From Bacteroidota bacterium (GTDB lineage: Bacteria > Bacteroidota > Bacteroidia > Palsa-965), in the NCBI GenBank assembly GCA_003153435.1, contig PLYR01000089.1:1-48456 (forward strand): a DNA stretch of 48,456 bases. Direction: 5' to 3'. The notes beneath the pieces were generated by a model that saw only the letters and a list, made by a program, of their open reading frames with translations, did no database searches and was not told where the DNA came from. The position numbers and the translations under genes were made by a program. Shown here piece by piece: positions 17,842 to 26,145 of this stretch. Numbering within the stretch: position 1 is the stretch's first letter; every line of letters starts with the position of its first letter.

Positions 17842-19133
17842 TATTGCATCGCAATTTCCAGGCACTCCATAATGACCCGCTTGCATCCATTCAATATCTC
17901 TGTGCTGTGTGCCTGACTTACAAATCCAACTTCATATCCGGATGGACCAAGATAGATTCCCCGTTCAAGAAGTTCTGCATGGAGCTTTCTGAAATACTTC
18001 ATGCTCTCAGGATCGATTTGGTCAGCTGCTTGAACAGTTACCATATCAGTAAATGCAAACCAGAAAATAGAGCCTATGCTGAATACTTTAAAAGAGAGCC
18101 GACGGGTTTCAGCAAACTCATTCAAAGATTTTACAAACTCAGAGGTCTTGGATTGAAGAGACTCGTAAAAACCTGGCTTCAGACATTCAGTCAGCTGGGC
18201 TATGCCTGCGGCCATCGCAACCGGGTTTCCGCTCAGGGTTCCTGCTTGATACACGTCTCCATCAGGAGAGATTTTAGACATTATTTCTGAAGATGCCCCA
18301 TATGCTCCAACGGGTAAGCCACCTCCAATAATTTTTCCATAGGTAATAATATCAGGAGCTATTCCGTAATAGCCCGCTGCACCCGTGAAGCCTAAACGAA
18401 ATCCGGAAATTACCTCATCAAACAAAAGGAGTGTTTTATGTTCTGTGCATATTTCCCTTAGGTACTGGAGGAAAGATTTATCCTGCAGTAAGAGCCCGTT
18501 GTTTGCAGGCACAGGTTCTATAATTATACAGGCGATCTCATTTTTAAACTGCTGAAAGGCTTCCTTAACCGCTTCCCGATTATTCAATCCGACCACAATT
18601 GTTTCGTTGACAAAAGCTTCGGGAACCCCTGCAGAGGATGTGTTTCCAAAAGTAACCAATCCAGACCCCGCTTTAACGAGAAGGGAGTCGCTATGGCCGT
18701 GATAACATCCTTCGAATTTCAGAATCTTTTTTCTTCCGGTAAATCCTCTGGCCAGTCTTATTGCTGTCATGACTGCTTCCGTTCCTGAACTCACGAACCT
18801 AAGTTTCTCAATAAACTTATTATTGGAGAGGATGAGTTCTGCAAGTTCATTTTCGAGGGCGGTTGGGGCTCCGAAAGAACTTCCATCTTCGACGGTCTTC
18901 CTGACCGCAGCAACCACCGGTTCAGGGGCATGGCCCAGAATCAGAGGCCCCCAGGAACAACAGAAATCCACAAATTGGTTTCCATCCTCATCTTCTATCT
19001 TGCATCCTTTACCTTTACGTATGAAAAGCGGCGTGCCTCCAACAGAGCGAAACGCCCTTACCGGGGAGTTGACTCCTCCTGGAAAATACTTCTTTGCTTT
19101 TTCAAACAGTGCTATAGACTTATCCTTTTTCAT
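17841..19133 (-). CDS. hemL: Glutamate-1-semialdehyde 2,1-aminomutase
   Basis: The 430-residue PLP enzyme converts glutamate-1-semialdehyde to 5-aminolevulinate in the C5 route to heme. Signatures visible are FPGGVNSPVRAF near the start, SSGTEAVMTAIRLARG (cofactor phosphate), CYHGHSDS, LLFDEVISGFR, and ITYGKIIGGGLPVGAYG with the Schiff-base Lys at 267. One oddity is IIEPVPANNG where most homologs have EPVAGNMG. The downstream methyltransferase starts within its stop codon. It is divergent from kynU, with abutting -7 elements between the two genes. Confidence 0.95.
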   Translation of the reverse strand: MKKDKSIALFEKAKKYFPGGVNSPVRAFRSVGGTPLFIRKGKGCKIEDEDGNQFVDFCCSWGPLILGHAPEPVVAAVRKTVEDGSSFGAPTALENELAELILSNNKFIEKLRFVSSGTEAVMTAIRLARGFTGRKKILKFEGCYHGHSDSLLVKAGSGLVTFGNTSSAGVPEAFVNETIVVGLNNREAVKEAFQQFKNEIACIIIEPVPANNGLLLQDKSFLQYLREICTEHKTLLLFDEVISGFRLGFTGAAGYYGIAPDIITYGKIIGGGLPVGAYGASSEIMSKISPDGDVYQAGTLSGNPVAMAAGIAQLTECLKPGFYESLQSKTSEFVKSLNEFAETRRLSFKVFSIGSIFWFAFTDMVTVQAADQIDPESMKYFRKLHAELLERGIYLGPSGYEVGFVSQAHSTEILNGCKRVIMECLEIAMQ

Positions 19134-19175
19134 GCCTTAATCTCTTTTAAACATCATTAAAAATGAATTCTTGGG

Positions 19176-19191
19176 CAAATATATATCTTTG
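19176..19191. promoter_or_regulatory. Abutting divergent -7 elements of hemL (-) and kynU (+)
   Basis: The 16 nt CAAATATATATCTTTG hold a minus-strand TATATTTG (19176-19183, for hemL) directly joined to a plus-strand TATCTTTG (19184-19191, for kynU). The block is almost palindromic. Neither direction shows a TTG at -33. The kynU ATG lies 18 nt downstream and the hemL ATG 42 nt in the other direction. Confidence 0.55.
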
Positions 19192-19209
19192 AGCCGAGGA
19201 TAATGAATT

Positions 19210-20487
19210 ATGGACTATACGAACTCACTGGAATTTGCGCAACAGCAGGATATTAATGACCCCCTAAGGAAATTCCGGGAACAATTCTTTTTTCCACAAC
19301 ACGGGGGAAGGGATGTTGTTTATCTGACTGGAAATTCTTTAGGACTTCAGCCCAGGACAGCCCAGGATTATATCCTCGACGAATTGGAAGACTGGGCTAA
19401 TTTTGGAGTTGAAGGCCATTTTCACGCACGCAAACCATGGATGCCCTATCATGAACAATTTGCCGAACCACTCTCCAGAATTGTAGGGGCCTTACCGCCG
19501 GAGGTAGTTGTTATGAATCAGCTTACAGTCAACCTCCACTTATTGCTTGTTTCTTTTTACAGACCTTTAAAAGGCAGGTTTAAAATTCTATGCGAGGCTA
19601 AGGCTTTCCCATCTGATCAATACGCCCTCGAATCGCAGGTGAAATTTCATGGATATGATCCATCAGAAGCCATTCTCGAGGTTGAACCCAGAAATGGAGA
19701 ATATTGCATCCGGGAAGAAGACATTATTGCACTGATTGACAAACATCAGGATGAAATCGCACTTGTTCTTATCGGTGGTGTCAATTATTACACTGGTCAG
19801 GTTTTTGATATGAAAAAAATTACTGAAGCAGGGCACTCAAAAGGCGCACTTGTTGGTTTTGACCTGGCACATGCGGCGGGGAATATTGAACTGAGCCTGC
19901 ATGATTGGAATGTAGATTTCGCATGCTGGTGTTCTTATAAGTACTTAAACTCCGGACCAGGAGGGGTCGCGGGAGCCTTTATTCACCAAAAACATCTTGC
20001 GTCTCCCGATTTACACCGTTTTGCTGGTTGGTGGGGGCATGATAAAGCATCGCGTTTCCGGATGGAAAAGGGATTTATCCCAATGCCAACTGCCGAAGCC
20101 TGGCAAGTTAGTAATGCGCCTATATTTTCAATGGCTGTGCACAAGGCAGCCTTGGATATCTTTTTGCAAACGGATATGTCCGCTTTGGCAAAAAAGAGTG
20201 TAAAACTTACAGGTTATCTTGAGTTCATCATCCAGGAAATCAATAAAAGTCTTCCATCGAATGGGAAATTGGAGATCATAACTCCTGTAGAATCAAAAAG
20301 GAGAGGTTGTCAGCTTAGTATTATTGCTCATGGAAGAGGAAAAGAACTCTTTCTGAAGCTTCAGGAATCAGGTGTAATTTCAGACTGGAGGGAGCCGAAT
20401 GTAATTCGCTGTGCCCCAGTGCCTCTCTACAACTCCTTTGAAGATGTGTATCGGTTCGGAGTCCTTCTTTCCCAGGCATTAGTCTGA
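19210..20487 (+). CDS. kynU: Kynureninase
   Basis: A 425-residue PLP enzyme that cleaves kynurenine (or 3-hydroxykynurenine) to anthranilate (or 3-hydroxyanthranilate) and alanine. Diagnostic stretches are VYLTGNSLGLQPR, the NQLTVNLHLLL segment, GFDLAHAAGNI, CWCSYKYLNSGPGG with Schiff-base Lys244, and FAGWWGHDKASRFRM. The C-terminal domain ends RCAPVPLYNSFEDVYRF, as in the family. No other kynurenine-pathway gene (dioxygenase, monooxygenase, formamidase) lies nearby, so the pathway must be completed elsewhere. nadB in this window shows that NAD can be made from aspartate, so a catabolic role in Trp degradation is more likely. Monocistronic. Confidence 0.94.
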   Translation: MDYTNSLEFAQQQDINDPLRKFREQFFFPQHGGRDVVYLTGNSLGLQPRTAQDYILDELEDWANFGVEGHFHARKPWMPYHEQFAEPLSRIVGALPPEVVVMNQLTVNLHLLLVSFYRPLKGRFKILCEAKAFPSDQYALESQVKFHGYDPSEAILEVEPRNGEYCIREEDIIALIDKHQDEIALVLIGGVNYYTGQVFDMKKITEAGHSKGALVGFDLAHAAGNIELSLHDWNVDFACWCSYKYLNSGPGGVAGAFIHQKHLASPDLHRFAGWWGHDKASRFRMEKGFIPMPTAEAWQVSNAPIFSMAVHKAALDIFLQTDMSALAKKSVKLTGYLEFIIQEINKSLPSNGKLEIITPVESKRRGCQLSIIAHGRGKELFLKLQESGVISDWREPNVIRCAPVPLYNSFEDVYRFGVLLSQALV

Positions 20488-20599
20488 CACTCCATCACTT
20501 ATCCCCTTTATTGACTTAATTTTTAGGATTTTCAAATCAAATTGTGTCATTTCCCGGCATTTTTGTACTTTTCACTGGCTTTTACATCCTTTAAGCCTA

Positions 20600-20630
20600 T
20601 TTATATGGTGATCATATTTTTTTAACTTTG
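20600..20630 (+). promoter_or_regulatory. Candidate promoter of porG, TTTA-N19-TAACTTTG
   Basis: TAACTTTG at 20623-20630 is a perfect -7 match, with TTTA at 20600-20603 19 nt upstream. It lies 56 nt before the porG ATG. A second, weaker pair is upstream (TTG 20542-20544 with TACTTTTC). The rest of the 199-nt kynU-porG gap shows no terminator or other feature. Confidence 0.5.
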
Positions 20631-20686
20631 TATGAAATAATCCCGTAATTCTGTACGTTATTGTAAATCAGGTATTTCTTGTCTGA

Positions 20687-21526
20687 ATGAAAAAGATTGC
20701 GATTATCCTTTCTGGAATTTTTCTTTGGGGGACCGTTTCGGCTCAGAAAGAAAAGGTATTAAGGGTCCATGAAATAGGGGTTTTCATTGGTTGTTCGTAT
20801 TATATAGGCGATCTGAACCCATCCGGACACTTCGGCTCCCTTACACAACCTGCTGGAGGAGTGATTTATAGGTATAACCTGAACCCACGCTTTACTTTTA
20901 AAGGAAATCTCTTTTTCGGAAATATCCAGGGAGACGATGCTAAAAGCAATTCCGTTTCTCAGCAGGAGCGTAACCTCAGCTTCAAATCCTACGTTCGTGA
21001 GCTGGCGATAGAAGCTGAGTTCAATTTTATGGAATACAAAACCGGAAGTAACAAACATCCTTTCACTCCTTATATTTTTGCCGGTATAGCCGGGTTCATG
21101 TTCGACCCTATGGCCCAATACCATAATAACTGGTATGAGCTTGAACCACTTGGGACTGAAGGCCAGGGCACCAAACAGGGAGGAAAGAAATACAAGCTCA
21201 CTCAGATCTCTATCCCTTTCGGGATTGGGATGAAATTCAGCATGGCCAAACGTATTTGTCTTTCATTAGAATGGGGGATGCGCAAAACATTTACTCCTTA
21301 TCTGGACGACGTCAGCGGAACGTATGTTGCCCCATCTGTAATTGCTCATAACGGCCCGATGGCGGTAACTCTTGCCAACCGCTCCTTAGTCAAGGACCCG
21401 AATGCAGGCAATGCCATGATTGGAAGTGAACGAGGGAACGGTGGGATGGATGACTGGTACTCCTTCGCAGGAGTCATGCTCTCTTTCAATCTTAAACAAA
21501 GAGATAAACCTTGCTATTCTTACTGA
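20687..21526 (+). CDS. porG: PorG-like T9SS outer-membrane protein (DUF6089 family)
   Basis: The 279-residue protein has a signal peptide (MKKIAIILSGIFLWGTVSA, then Q) and a beta-barrel pattern of amphipathic strands. The N-part is HEIGVFIGCSYYIGDLNPSGHF and later strands are GIGMKFSMAKRICLSLEWGMRKTFTPYLDDVSG. I recognise this as the DUF6089/PorG family. In Porphyromonas gingivalis PorG is an outer-membrane component of the type IX secretion machine. The call is supported by context: in that species porG is followed by uppS, an Omp85/BamA gene and two ompH genes, the same order as here. The family assignment is from memory of sequence and synteny. Confidence 0.78.
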   Translation: MKKIAIILSGIFLWGTVSAQKEKVLRVHEIGVFIGCSYYIGDLNPSGHFGSLTQPAGGVIYRYNLNPRFTFKGNLFFGNIQGDDAKSNSVSQQERNLSFKSYVRELAIEAEFNFMEYKTGSNKHPFTPYIFAGIAGFMFDPMAQYHNNWYELEPLGTEGQGTKQGGKKYKLTQISIPFGIGMKFSMAKRICLSLEWGMRKTFTPYLDDVSGTYVAPSVIAHNGPMAVTLANRSLVKDPNAGNAMIGSERGNGGMDDWYSFAGVMLSFNLKQRDKPCYSY

Positions 21527-21558
21527 TTCAGCCGCTTTTATAATTTAGAAACAGAATA

Positions 21559-21586
21559 CGTCCCAACATAATGGGACGATTTTTTT
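21559..21586 (+). terminator. Intrinsic terminator or attenuator between porG and uppS
   Basis: CGTCCCA (21559-21565) pairs perfectly with TGGGACG (21572-21578) around a 6-nt loop, followed by a run of seven T. It ends only 14 nt before the uppS TTG start, leaving no room for a normal promoter after it. Confidence 0.75.
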
Positions 21587-21600
21587 AACAAGCTATCGCA

Positions 21601-22338
21601 TTGAAAGAAAAGATTGATTTGTCAAAACTCCCCCGCCATATTGCGGTAATAATGGATGGGAACGGGAGATGGGCCAAGCAAAAAGGCAGACTACGGGTTT
21701 TTGGACATCAGAATGGTGTGCTTGCAGTCAGAGAAACCGTAGAAACAGCAGCCGAACTGGGCATTAAGTTTTTAACCCTATATGCCTTTTCCACCGAAAA
21801 CTGGAACCGCCCAAAATTCGAGGTTAATGCGCTGATGGAATTGCTGATCAGCACTATACGTAAGGAAACCAAAACCCTAACGGATAACAATATTCGTCTA
21901 GAGGCCATTGGTGACCTTGACAGCTTACCTTCCGGTTGCCGGAAGGAATTGCAGGAAGCGATGGATCTTACTGCAGGAAACAAAAGAATGTCTCTTATCC
22001 TTGCCTTGAGCTATAGTTCCAAATGGGAAATTTTGAATGCTGTGAAGAAAATTGCAACAGCAGTCGAAAAGAAAGAAATTTCGGTTAACAATATCAACGA
22101 ATCCCTTTTTAATTCTTTTCTTTGCACCGCCAATTTTCCTGATCCCGAACTGCTTATAAGAACCAGTGGGGAGCAGAGAATTAGCAATTTTCTGCTATGG
22201 CAGATCGCCTATTCCGAACTATACTTTTCGGAAAAACTTTGGCCCGACTTCCGGAAAGAAGACCTTTATGCTGCAATCCTTGACTACCAAGGGAGAGAGC
22301 GCAGATTCGGGAAAACAAGTGAGCAAATAGCGTCCTGA
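21601..22338 (+). CDS. uppS: Isoprenyl (undecaprenyl) diphosphate synthase
   Basis: The 245-residue cis-prenyltransferase extends farnesyl diphosphate to the C55 lipid carrier needed for peptidoglycan and surface glycan synthesis. Conserved blocks are HIAVIMDGNGRWAKQKG (catalytic Asp, first third), TLYAFSTENWNRP, and LLIRTSGEQRISNFLLWQIAYSELYF with the diphosphate-binding Arg residues. The start is TTG at 21601: the frame upstream is closed by TAA at 21586-21588, and the first internal ATG would remove the catalytic Asp region. bamA begins 9 nt downstream, so the two genes are in one operon. A terminator-like hairpin precedes it. Confidence 0.94.
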   Translation: MKEKIDLSKLPRHIAVIMDGNGRWAKQKGRLRVFGHQNGVLAVRETVETAAELGIKFLTLYAFSTENWNRPKFEVNALMELLISTIRKETKTLTDNNIRLEAIGDLDSLPSGCRKELQEAMDLTAGNKRMSLILALSYSSKWEILNAVKKIATAVEKKEISVNNINESLFNSFLCTANFPDPELLIRTSGEQRISNFLLWQIAYSELYFSEKLWPDFRKEDLYAAILDYQGRERRFGKTSEQIAS

Positions 22339-22347
22339 TTTTTTACT

Positions 22348-24855
22348 ATGAAAAAACATTTATTTAGTTGTATTGTTTGTTTGTGGGCAGGGGTTCACTT
22401 TCTGCCGGCACAAACCACTGATACCCTTGGCCCTAAAATAGATCAAGGTCCGATAAGTTACAGCAACCCTAAGGAATATCAAATCGCGGAAGTCAGCTTT
22501 GAAGGTGCTGAAAACGTAAACAGTCAGGTACTTAAACTGGTTACAGGTCTTTCTCAGGGAGACAAAATTACCGTTCCCGGAGAAAAATTATCGGAAGCCA
22601 TTCAAAATCTCTGGAGACAAGGACTCTTTGTAGATATTCAGGTGTTGGCCAAAAAGACAGAAGGGAATTTCATTTGGATCGTTTTTAAAGTAACTGAAAG
22701 ACCCCGTCTCGATTATTTTAAACTCAACGGGGTCACGAAATCAGAAGCTGATGATATACGTGCACGTGTTAAACTTATCCGCCGGAAAGTTATTACGGAT
22801 TACGTCATTGATTATACAAAGCAGAGTATAGTTGATTATTTCGTAAACAAAGGATACTTGGATGTAAAAGTAAAAATCGAACAGCAGCCCAGCGTAATAG
22901 ACAAGAGTATGGTTGTTCTCGTGATTACTGTGGACGAAGGCCATAAAGTAAAAATTAAAGACATCTTTATTACCGGTAATGACAATATCAAAACATGGAG
23001 ACTCCTTCGTGCAATGGACGATACCAAACGCAGAAGGATCTGGACCATCTTCAGCTCTTCTAAATTCATTGAAGACAACTATCGCAAGGATAAAAAGAGT
23101 CTGATTGATAAATACAGGGAGAAGGGTTTCCGGGATGCAACTATCGATAAAGACACTGTGTTCAGGAGCGGTCCCAAGAGAGTCAGCATCGCAATTCATA
23201 TTAAAGAAGGGCATAAATACTATTTCAATCACATCACGTGGATTGGAAACACCAAGTATACTTCCAAAGCACTGACAGACAGACTTGGAATTCGAAAAGG
23301 AGATGTCTTTGACCAAACACTTCTCGATGCCCGCCTGTTTTCCAATCCTAATAGTACCGACGTAAGCTCCCTGTATATGGATGATGGATACCTCTTTTTC
23401 CAGGTAACTCCAATTGAAGTAAGAGTTGAAAATGACTCCATTGACCTGGAAATGCGCATATATGAGGGCAAGCAGGCCACCATCAACAAGGTAACTGTAC
23501 TTGGAAATACAAAGACGAATGACCGTGTAATTATGCGTGAGATAAGAACCCGTCCTGGTCAGTTATTTCGCCGTTCTGATATCATAAGATCTCAACGTGA
23601 CTTGTCTGTCCTGGGTTATTTCGATCCGGAAAAACTTTCTGTCAATCCAAAACCGAATCCTGCAGATGGGACTGTAGATATTGAATACACGGTAGCCGAG
23701 AAACCTTCAGATCAGTTGGAACTTTCCGGAGGCTGGGGAGCAGGTAGGATTGTGGGAACTCTTGGGGTTACTTTCAATAATTTTTCGGCACGGAACATCT
23801 TTAAAAAGAGTGCATGGCGGCCACTTCCGGCAGGTGATGGGCAAAGACTCAGTGTAAGGGCACAGTCTAACGGAACCCTTTACCAATCGGTAAATGCCTC
23901 CTTTACAGAGCCCTGGCTCGGAGGCAAAAAGCCAACCTCACTGAGCTTTACAACTTATTATTCTGTTCAGTCTAACGGACTTGCCTTTTCAGATCCAAGC
24001 CGAACATCATTCAACATCTGGGGTGCAACCATCGGCCTTGGCTCCCGGTTGAAGAAACCGGATGACTTCTTCACCTTTTTCGGTGAACTGAATTATGCAT
24101 ATTATGTGCTGAAGAATTTTTCAAACGTATTTTCTTTCAGTAATGGATTCTCGAATAATATCAATATGAAGCTGACCCTTTCAAGGAGCAATACAGACAA
24201 GAGCCCTATGGAGTATATTACACGTGGGGGGACAATGACCCTTTCAGGTCAGTTTACTCCACCCTACTCTCTTTTTGAAAACAGGGATTACTCTACGGAG
24301 TCGGATCAGCAGAAATACAAGTATCTGGAGTTCTACAAAATCAAATTTACAACTCAATGGTTTACAAAGATTGTAGGAAACCTGGTATTGAACTCAAGGG
24401 TCGGTTTCGGTTATCTGGGCTTCTATAATTCTCAGCTTGGGGAAACCCCGTTTGAGCGTTTTTACCTTGGCGGAAGTGGTCTTACCGGCTATTCACTGGA
24501 TGGAAGAGAGATTATCGCTATGAGGGGTTATAATGACGCCTCTCTTTCAGCAACTCATGGATCTCCGATCATCGATAAATACACGATGGAGCTAAGATAT
24601 CCGATCACCCTCAGTCAAACGGCCAATATCTATGGTTTGGTCTTTGCTGAAGCCAGCAACTCTTTCGATACATTTAGCAGTTATAATCCTTTCCAGGTTT
24701 ATCGCAGCACCGGAGTAGGAGTCAGGGTGTTCCTGCCGATGTTTGGTCTTTTAGGCCTTGATTATGGATGGAGACTGGATGATGTGCCAAGTAACCCTGG
24801 GATGCAGCGTGGACAGCTTCACTTCACAATTGGCGCGAATCTTGGAGAGCTTTAA
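22348..24855 (+). CDS. bamA: Outer-membrane protein assembly factor BamA
   Basis: The 835-residue Omp85 protein inserts beta-barrel proteins into the outer membrane. A signal peptide (ending LPA, then Q) is followed by five POTRA-like repeats over roughly residues 45-430 (for example KVKIKDIFITGNDNIKTWRLLR and ATINKVTVLGNTKTNDRVIMREIRTRPG). A transmembrane barrel from about 435 to the end follows. The barrel contains LGGSGLTGYSLDGREIIAMRGY, where MRGY corresponds to the conserved loop-6 V-R-G-F/Y motif. The last strand ends in ANLGEL rather than an aromatic residue. It sits between uppS and two ompH genes, the conserved Bacteroidota order. Confidence 0.95.
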   Translation: MKKHLFSCIVCLWAGVHFLPAQTTDTLGPKIDQGPISYSNPKEYQIAEVSFEGAENVNSQVLKLVTGLSQGDKITVPGEKLSEAIQNLWRQGLFVDIQVLAKKTEGNFIWIVFKVTERPRLDYFKLNGVTKSEADDIRARVKLIRRKVITDYVIDYTKQSIVDYFVNKGYLDVKVKIEQQPSVIDKSMVVLVITVDEGHKVKIKDIFITGNDNIKTWRLLRAMDDTKRRRIWTIFSSSKFIEDNYRKDKKSLIDKYREKGFRDATIDKDTVFRSGPKRVSIAIHIKEGHKYYFNHITWIGNTKYTSKALTDRLGIRKGDVFDQTLLDARLFSNPNSTDVSSLYMDDGYLFFQVTPIEVRVENDSIDLEMRIYEGKQATINKVTVLGNTKTNDRVIMREIRTRPGQLFRRSDIIRSQRDLSVLGYFDPEKLSVNPKPNPADGTVDIEYTVAEKPSDQLELSGGWGAGRIVGTLGVTFNNFSARNIFKKSAWRPLPAGDGQRLSVRAQSNGTLYQSVNASFTEPWLGGKKPTSLSFTTYYSVQSNGLAFSDPSRTSFNIWGATIGLGSRLKKPDDFFTFFGELNYAYYVLKNFSNVFSFSNGFSNNINMKLTLSRSNTDKSPMEYITRGGTMTLSGQFTPPYSLFENRDYSTESDQQKYKYLEFYKIKFTTQWFTKIVGNLVLNSRVGFGYLGFYNSQLGETPFERFYLGGSGLTGYSLDGREIIAMRGYNDASLSATHGSPIIDKYTMELRYPITLSQTANIYGLVFAEASNSFDTFSSYNPFQVYRSTGVGVRVFLPMFGLLGLDYGWRLDDVPSNPGMQRGQLHFTIGANLGEL

Positions 24856-24894
24856 GAAACGAACCTTTTACTTTATACCTTAAAAAAACCAGAG

Positions 24895-25425
24895 ATGAAA
24901 AAGTTAATCTTTTCCCTTATCCTGTTTGCATTCTCTTTGTCAGGTGCTTATGCTCAGAAATTTGCTTACATCGACTCGGATTATATTCTTGGTCAGATTC
25001 CCAAGTACAAAGAAGCTCAGGCTGAACTTGATAAGATTTCAGGGCAGTGGCAAAAAGAGATTGAGGCCAAGTTCCAGGAAGTAGATAAGCTCTACAAAAA
25101 CTATCAGCAGGAGCAGGTTCTTCTGACCGAAGAGCTGAAAAAAAAGAGGGAAGCCGAAATTGTTGCCAAGGAAAAGGAAGCCAAAGACCTCCAAAAGTCA
25201 AAATTTGGCGTTGATGGGGAATTATTCAAAAAACGTCAGGAACTGGTAAAACCAATTCAGGATGAAATCTACAATGCTGTGAAAAAAATGGCTGAAACGG
25301 GCAACTATGCCGTCATCTTCGACAAATCAAGCGACCTGACCATGCTCTATACCAGCCCAAAATATGATGAAAGCAACAAAGTGCTGGAACAGATGGGATA
25401 CAGTAAAAAAGGCACTGGAAAATAA
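24895..25425 (+). CDS. OmpH/Skp-like periplasmic chaperone (first copy)
   Basis: A 176-residue exported protein: signal peptide (MKKLIFSLILFAFSLSGAYA, then Q), a short beta start (KFAYIDSDYILGQIPKYKEAQAE), and a Lys/Glu-rich helical arm with heptad character (residues about 45-115). It ends with a closing helix and strand (NYAVIFDKSSDLTMLYTS). This is the OmpH/Skp architecture, a trimeric jellyfish-shaped chaperone that holds unfolded outer-membrane proteins for BamA, encoded 39 nt upstream. A paralogue follows directly. Confidence 0.9.
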   Translation: MKKLIFSLILFAFSLSGAYAQKFAYIDSDYILGQIPKYKEAQAELDKISGQWQKEIEAKFQEVDKLYKNYQQEQVLLTEELKKKREAEIVAKEKEAKDLQKSKFGVDGELFKKRQELVKPIQDEIYNAVKKMAETGNYAVIFDKSSDLTMLYTSPKYDESNKVLEQMGYSKKGTGK

Positions 25426-25426
25426 T

Positions 25427-25434
25427 TATATTTG
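25427..25434 (+). promoter_or_regulatory. -7 element TATATTTG before the second ompH gene
   Basis: A perfect TAnnTTTG match begins one nt after the stop of the first ompH gene, 28 nt before the second ompH ATG. No TTG is present at -33. It may let the second copy be expressed apart from the operon. Confidence 0.45.
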
Positions 25435-25462
25435 CCCCCAATTCAAACTTAAAAAAACACCA

Positions 25463-26062
25463 ATGAAGAACCTTTTCAGATCAATCCTTGCTGCCGGGCT
25501 GATCATTAGCACCACAGTTCCTGTTCTTGCTCAAAAAATTGCGCACATTCACCTGGACTCCTTGCTCGTACTGATGCCTGAAACAAAAAAGGCCGATCAG
25601 GATGCTCAGGACTATTACAAGCAATTGGAGCAGCGCCTTCAGCAGATGCAAGGGGAATACCAAAATAAGCTTGATTACTACGAGAAGAACAAGCCTACGA
25701 TGAGCGAGTTGATCCGTACTGCCACAGAGAATGATCTTCAGCGTATGCAGCAAAGCATGCAGGAGTTTCAGCAAAATGCACAGACTGATTTTCAAAACAA
25801 GAAAAACGAGTTATTGAAACCTATCTATGACAAAGCCAGCAAGGCCATCGCTGATGTAGCCAAAGCAGATGGATACAAGTATGTGTTGGATACCAGCCAG
25901 GGAGTTGTTATTTTCTACGAAACTTCAGATAATATTCTTGGACAAGTGAAAACAAAACTTGGAATTGCCGCTAATGCTGTACCATTTGTTAATGGCGGTG
26001 CCGGAACTGCAGACCCCAACAAAGGGAAGCAGGCTCCTCCACCAAGCAATCCAAAAAAATAA
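25463..26062 (+). CDS. OmpH/Skp-like periplasmic chaperone (second copy)
   Basis: This is a paralogue of the preceding gene with the same plan: signal peptide (MKNLFRSILAAGLIISTTVPVLA is 23 residues, cut before Q), KIAHIHLDSLLVLMPETKKA, a long Gln/Glu/Met-rich coiled arm (DYYKQLEQRLQQMQGEYQNK), and the ending YKYVLDTSQGVVIFYET. It is 199 residues from the ATG at 25463. A longer frame from 25364 begins inside the first ompH gene and lacks a signal. The C-terminus carries a Pro/Lys tail (PPPSNPKK) absent from the first copy. A strong terminator follows at once, closing the envelope operon. Confidence 0.9.
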   Translation: MKNLFRSILAAGLIISTTVPVLAQKIAHIHLDSLLVLMPETKKADQDAQDYYKQLEQRLQQMQGEYQNKLDYYEKNKPTMSELIRTATENDLQRMQQSMQEFQQNAQTDFQNKKNELLKPIYDKASKAIADVAKADGYKYVLDTSQGVVIFYETSDNILGQVKTKLGIAANAVPFVNGGAGTADPNKGKQAPPPSNPKK

Positions 26063-26067
26063 ATTAC

Positions 26068-26099
26068 AAATCCCCCTTCTTGAAGGGGGATTTTTTTTT
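26068..26099 (+). terminator. Intrinsic terminator after ompH
   Basis: A GC-rich stem (AAATCCCCCTTC, 26068-26079, with its complement at 26082-26093) with a very tight loop is followed by a T run to 26099. It starts 5 nt after the stop codon of the second ompH gene. Confidence 0.9.
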
Positions 26100-26145
26100 G
26101 CTTCTCCCCATTTGAATTATTTTTATCTTTCGGAAAATCCCTGCA

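Noticed and set aside
22741-23316. 191-codon minus-strand frame inside bamA
   Set aside because: It is antisense to the POTRA region with no recognisable domain.
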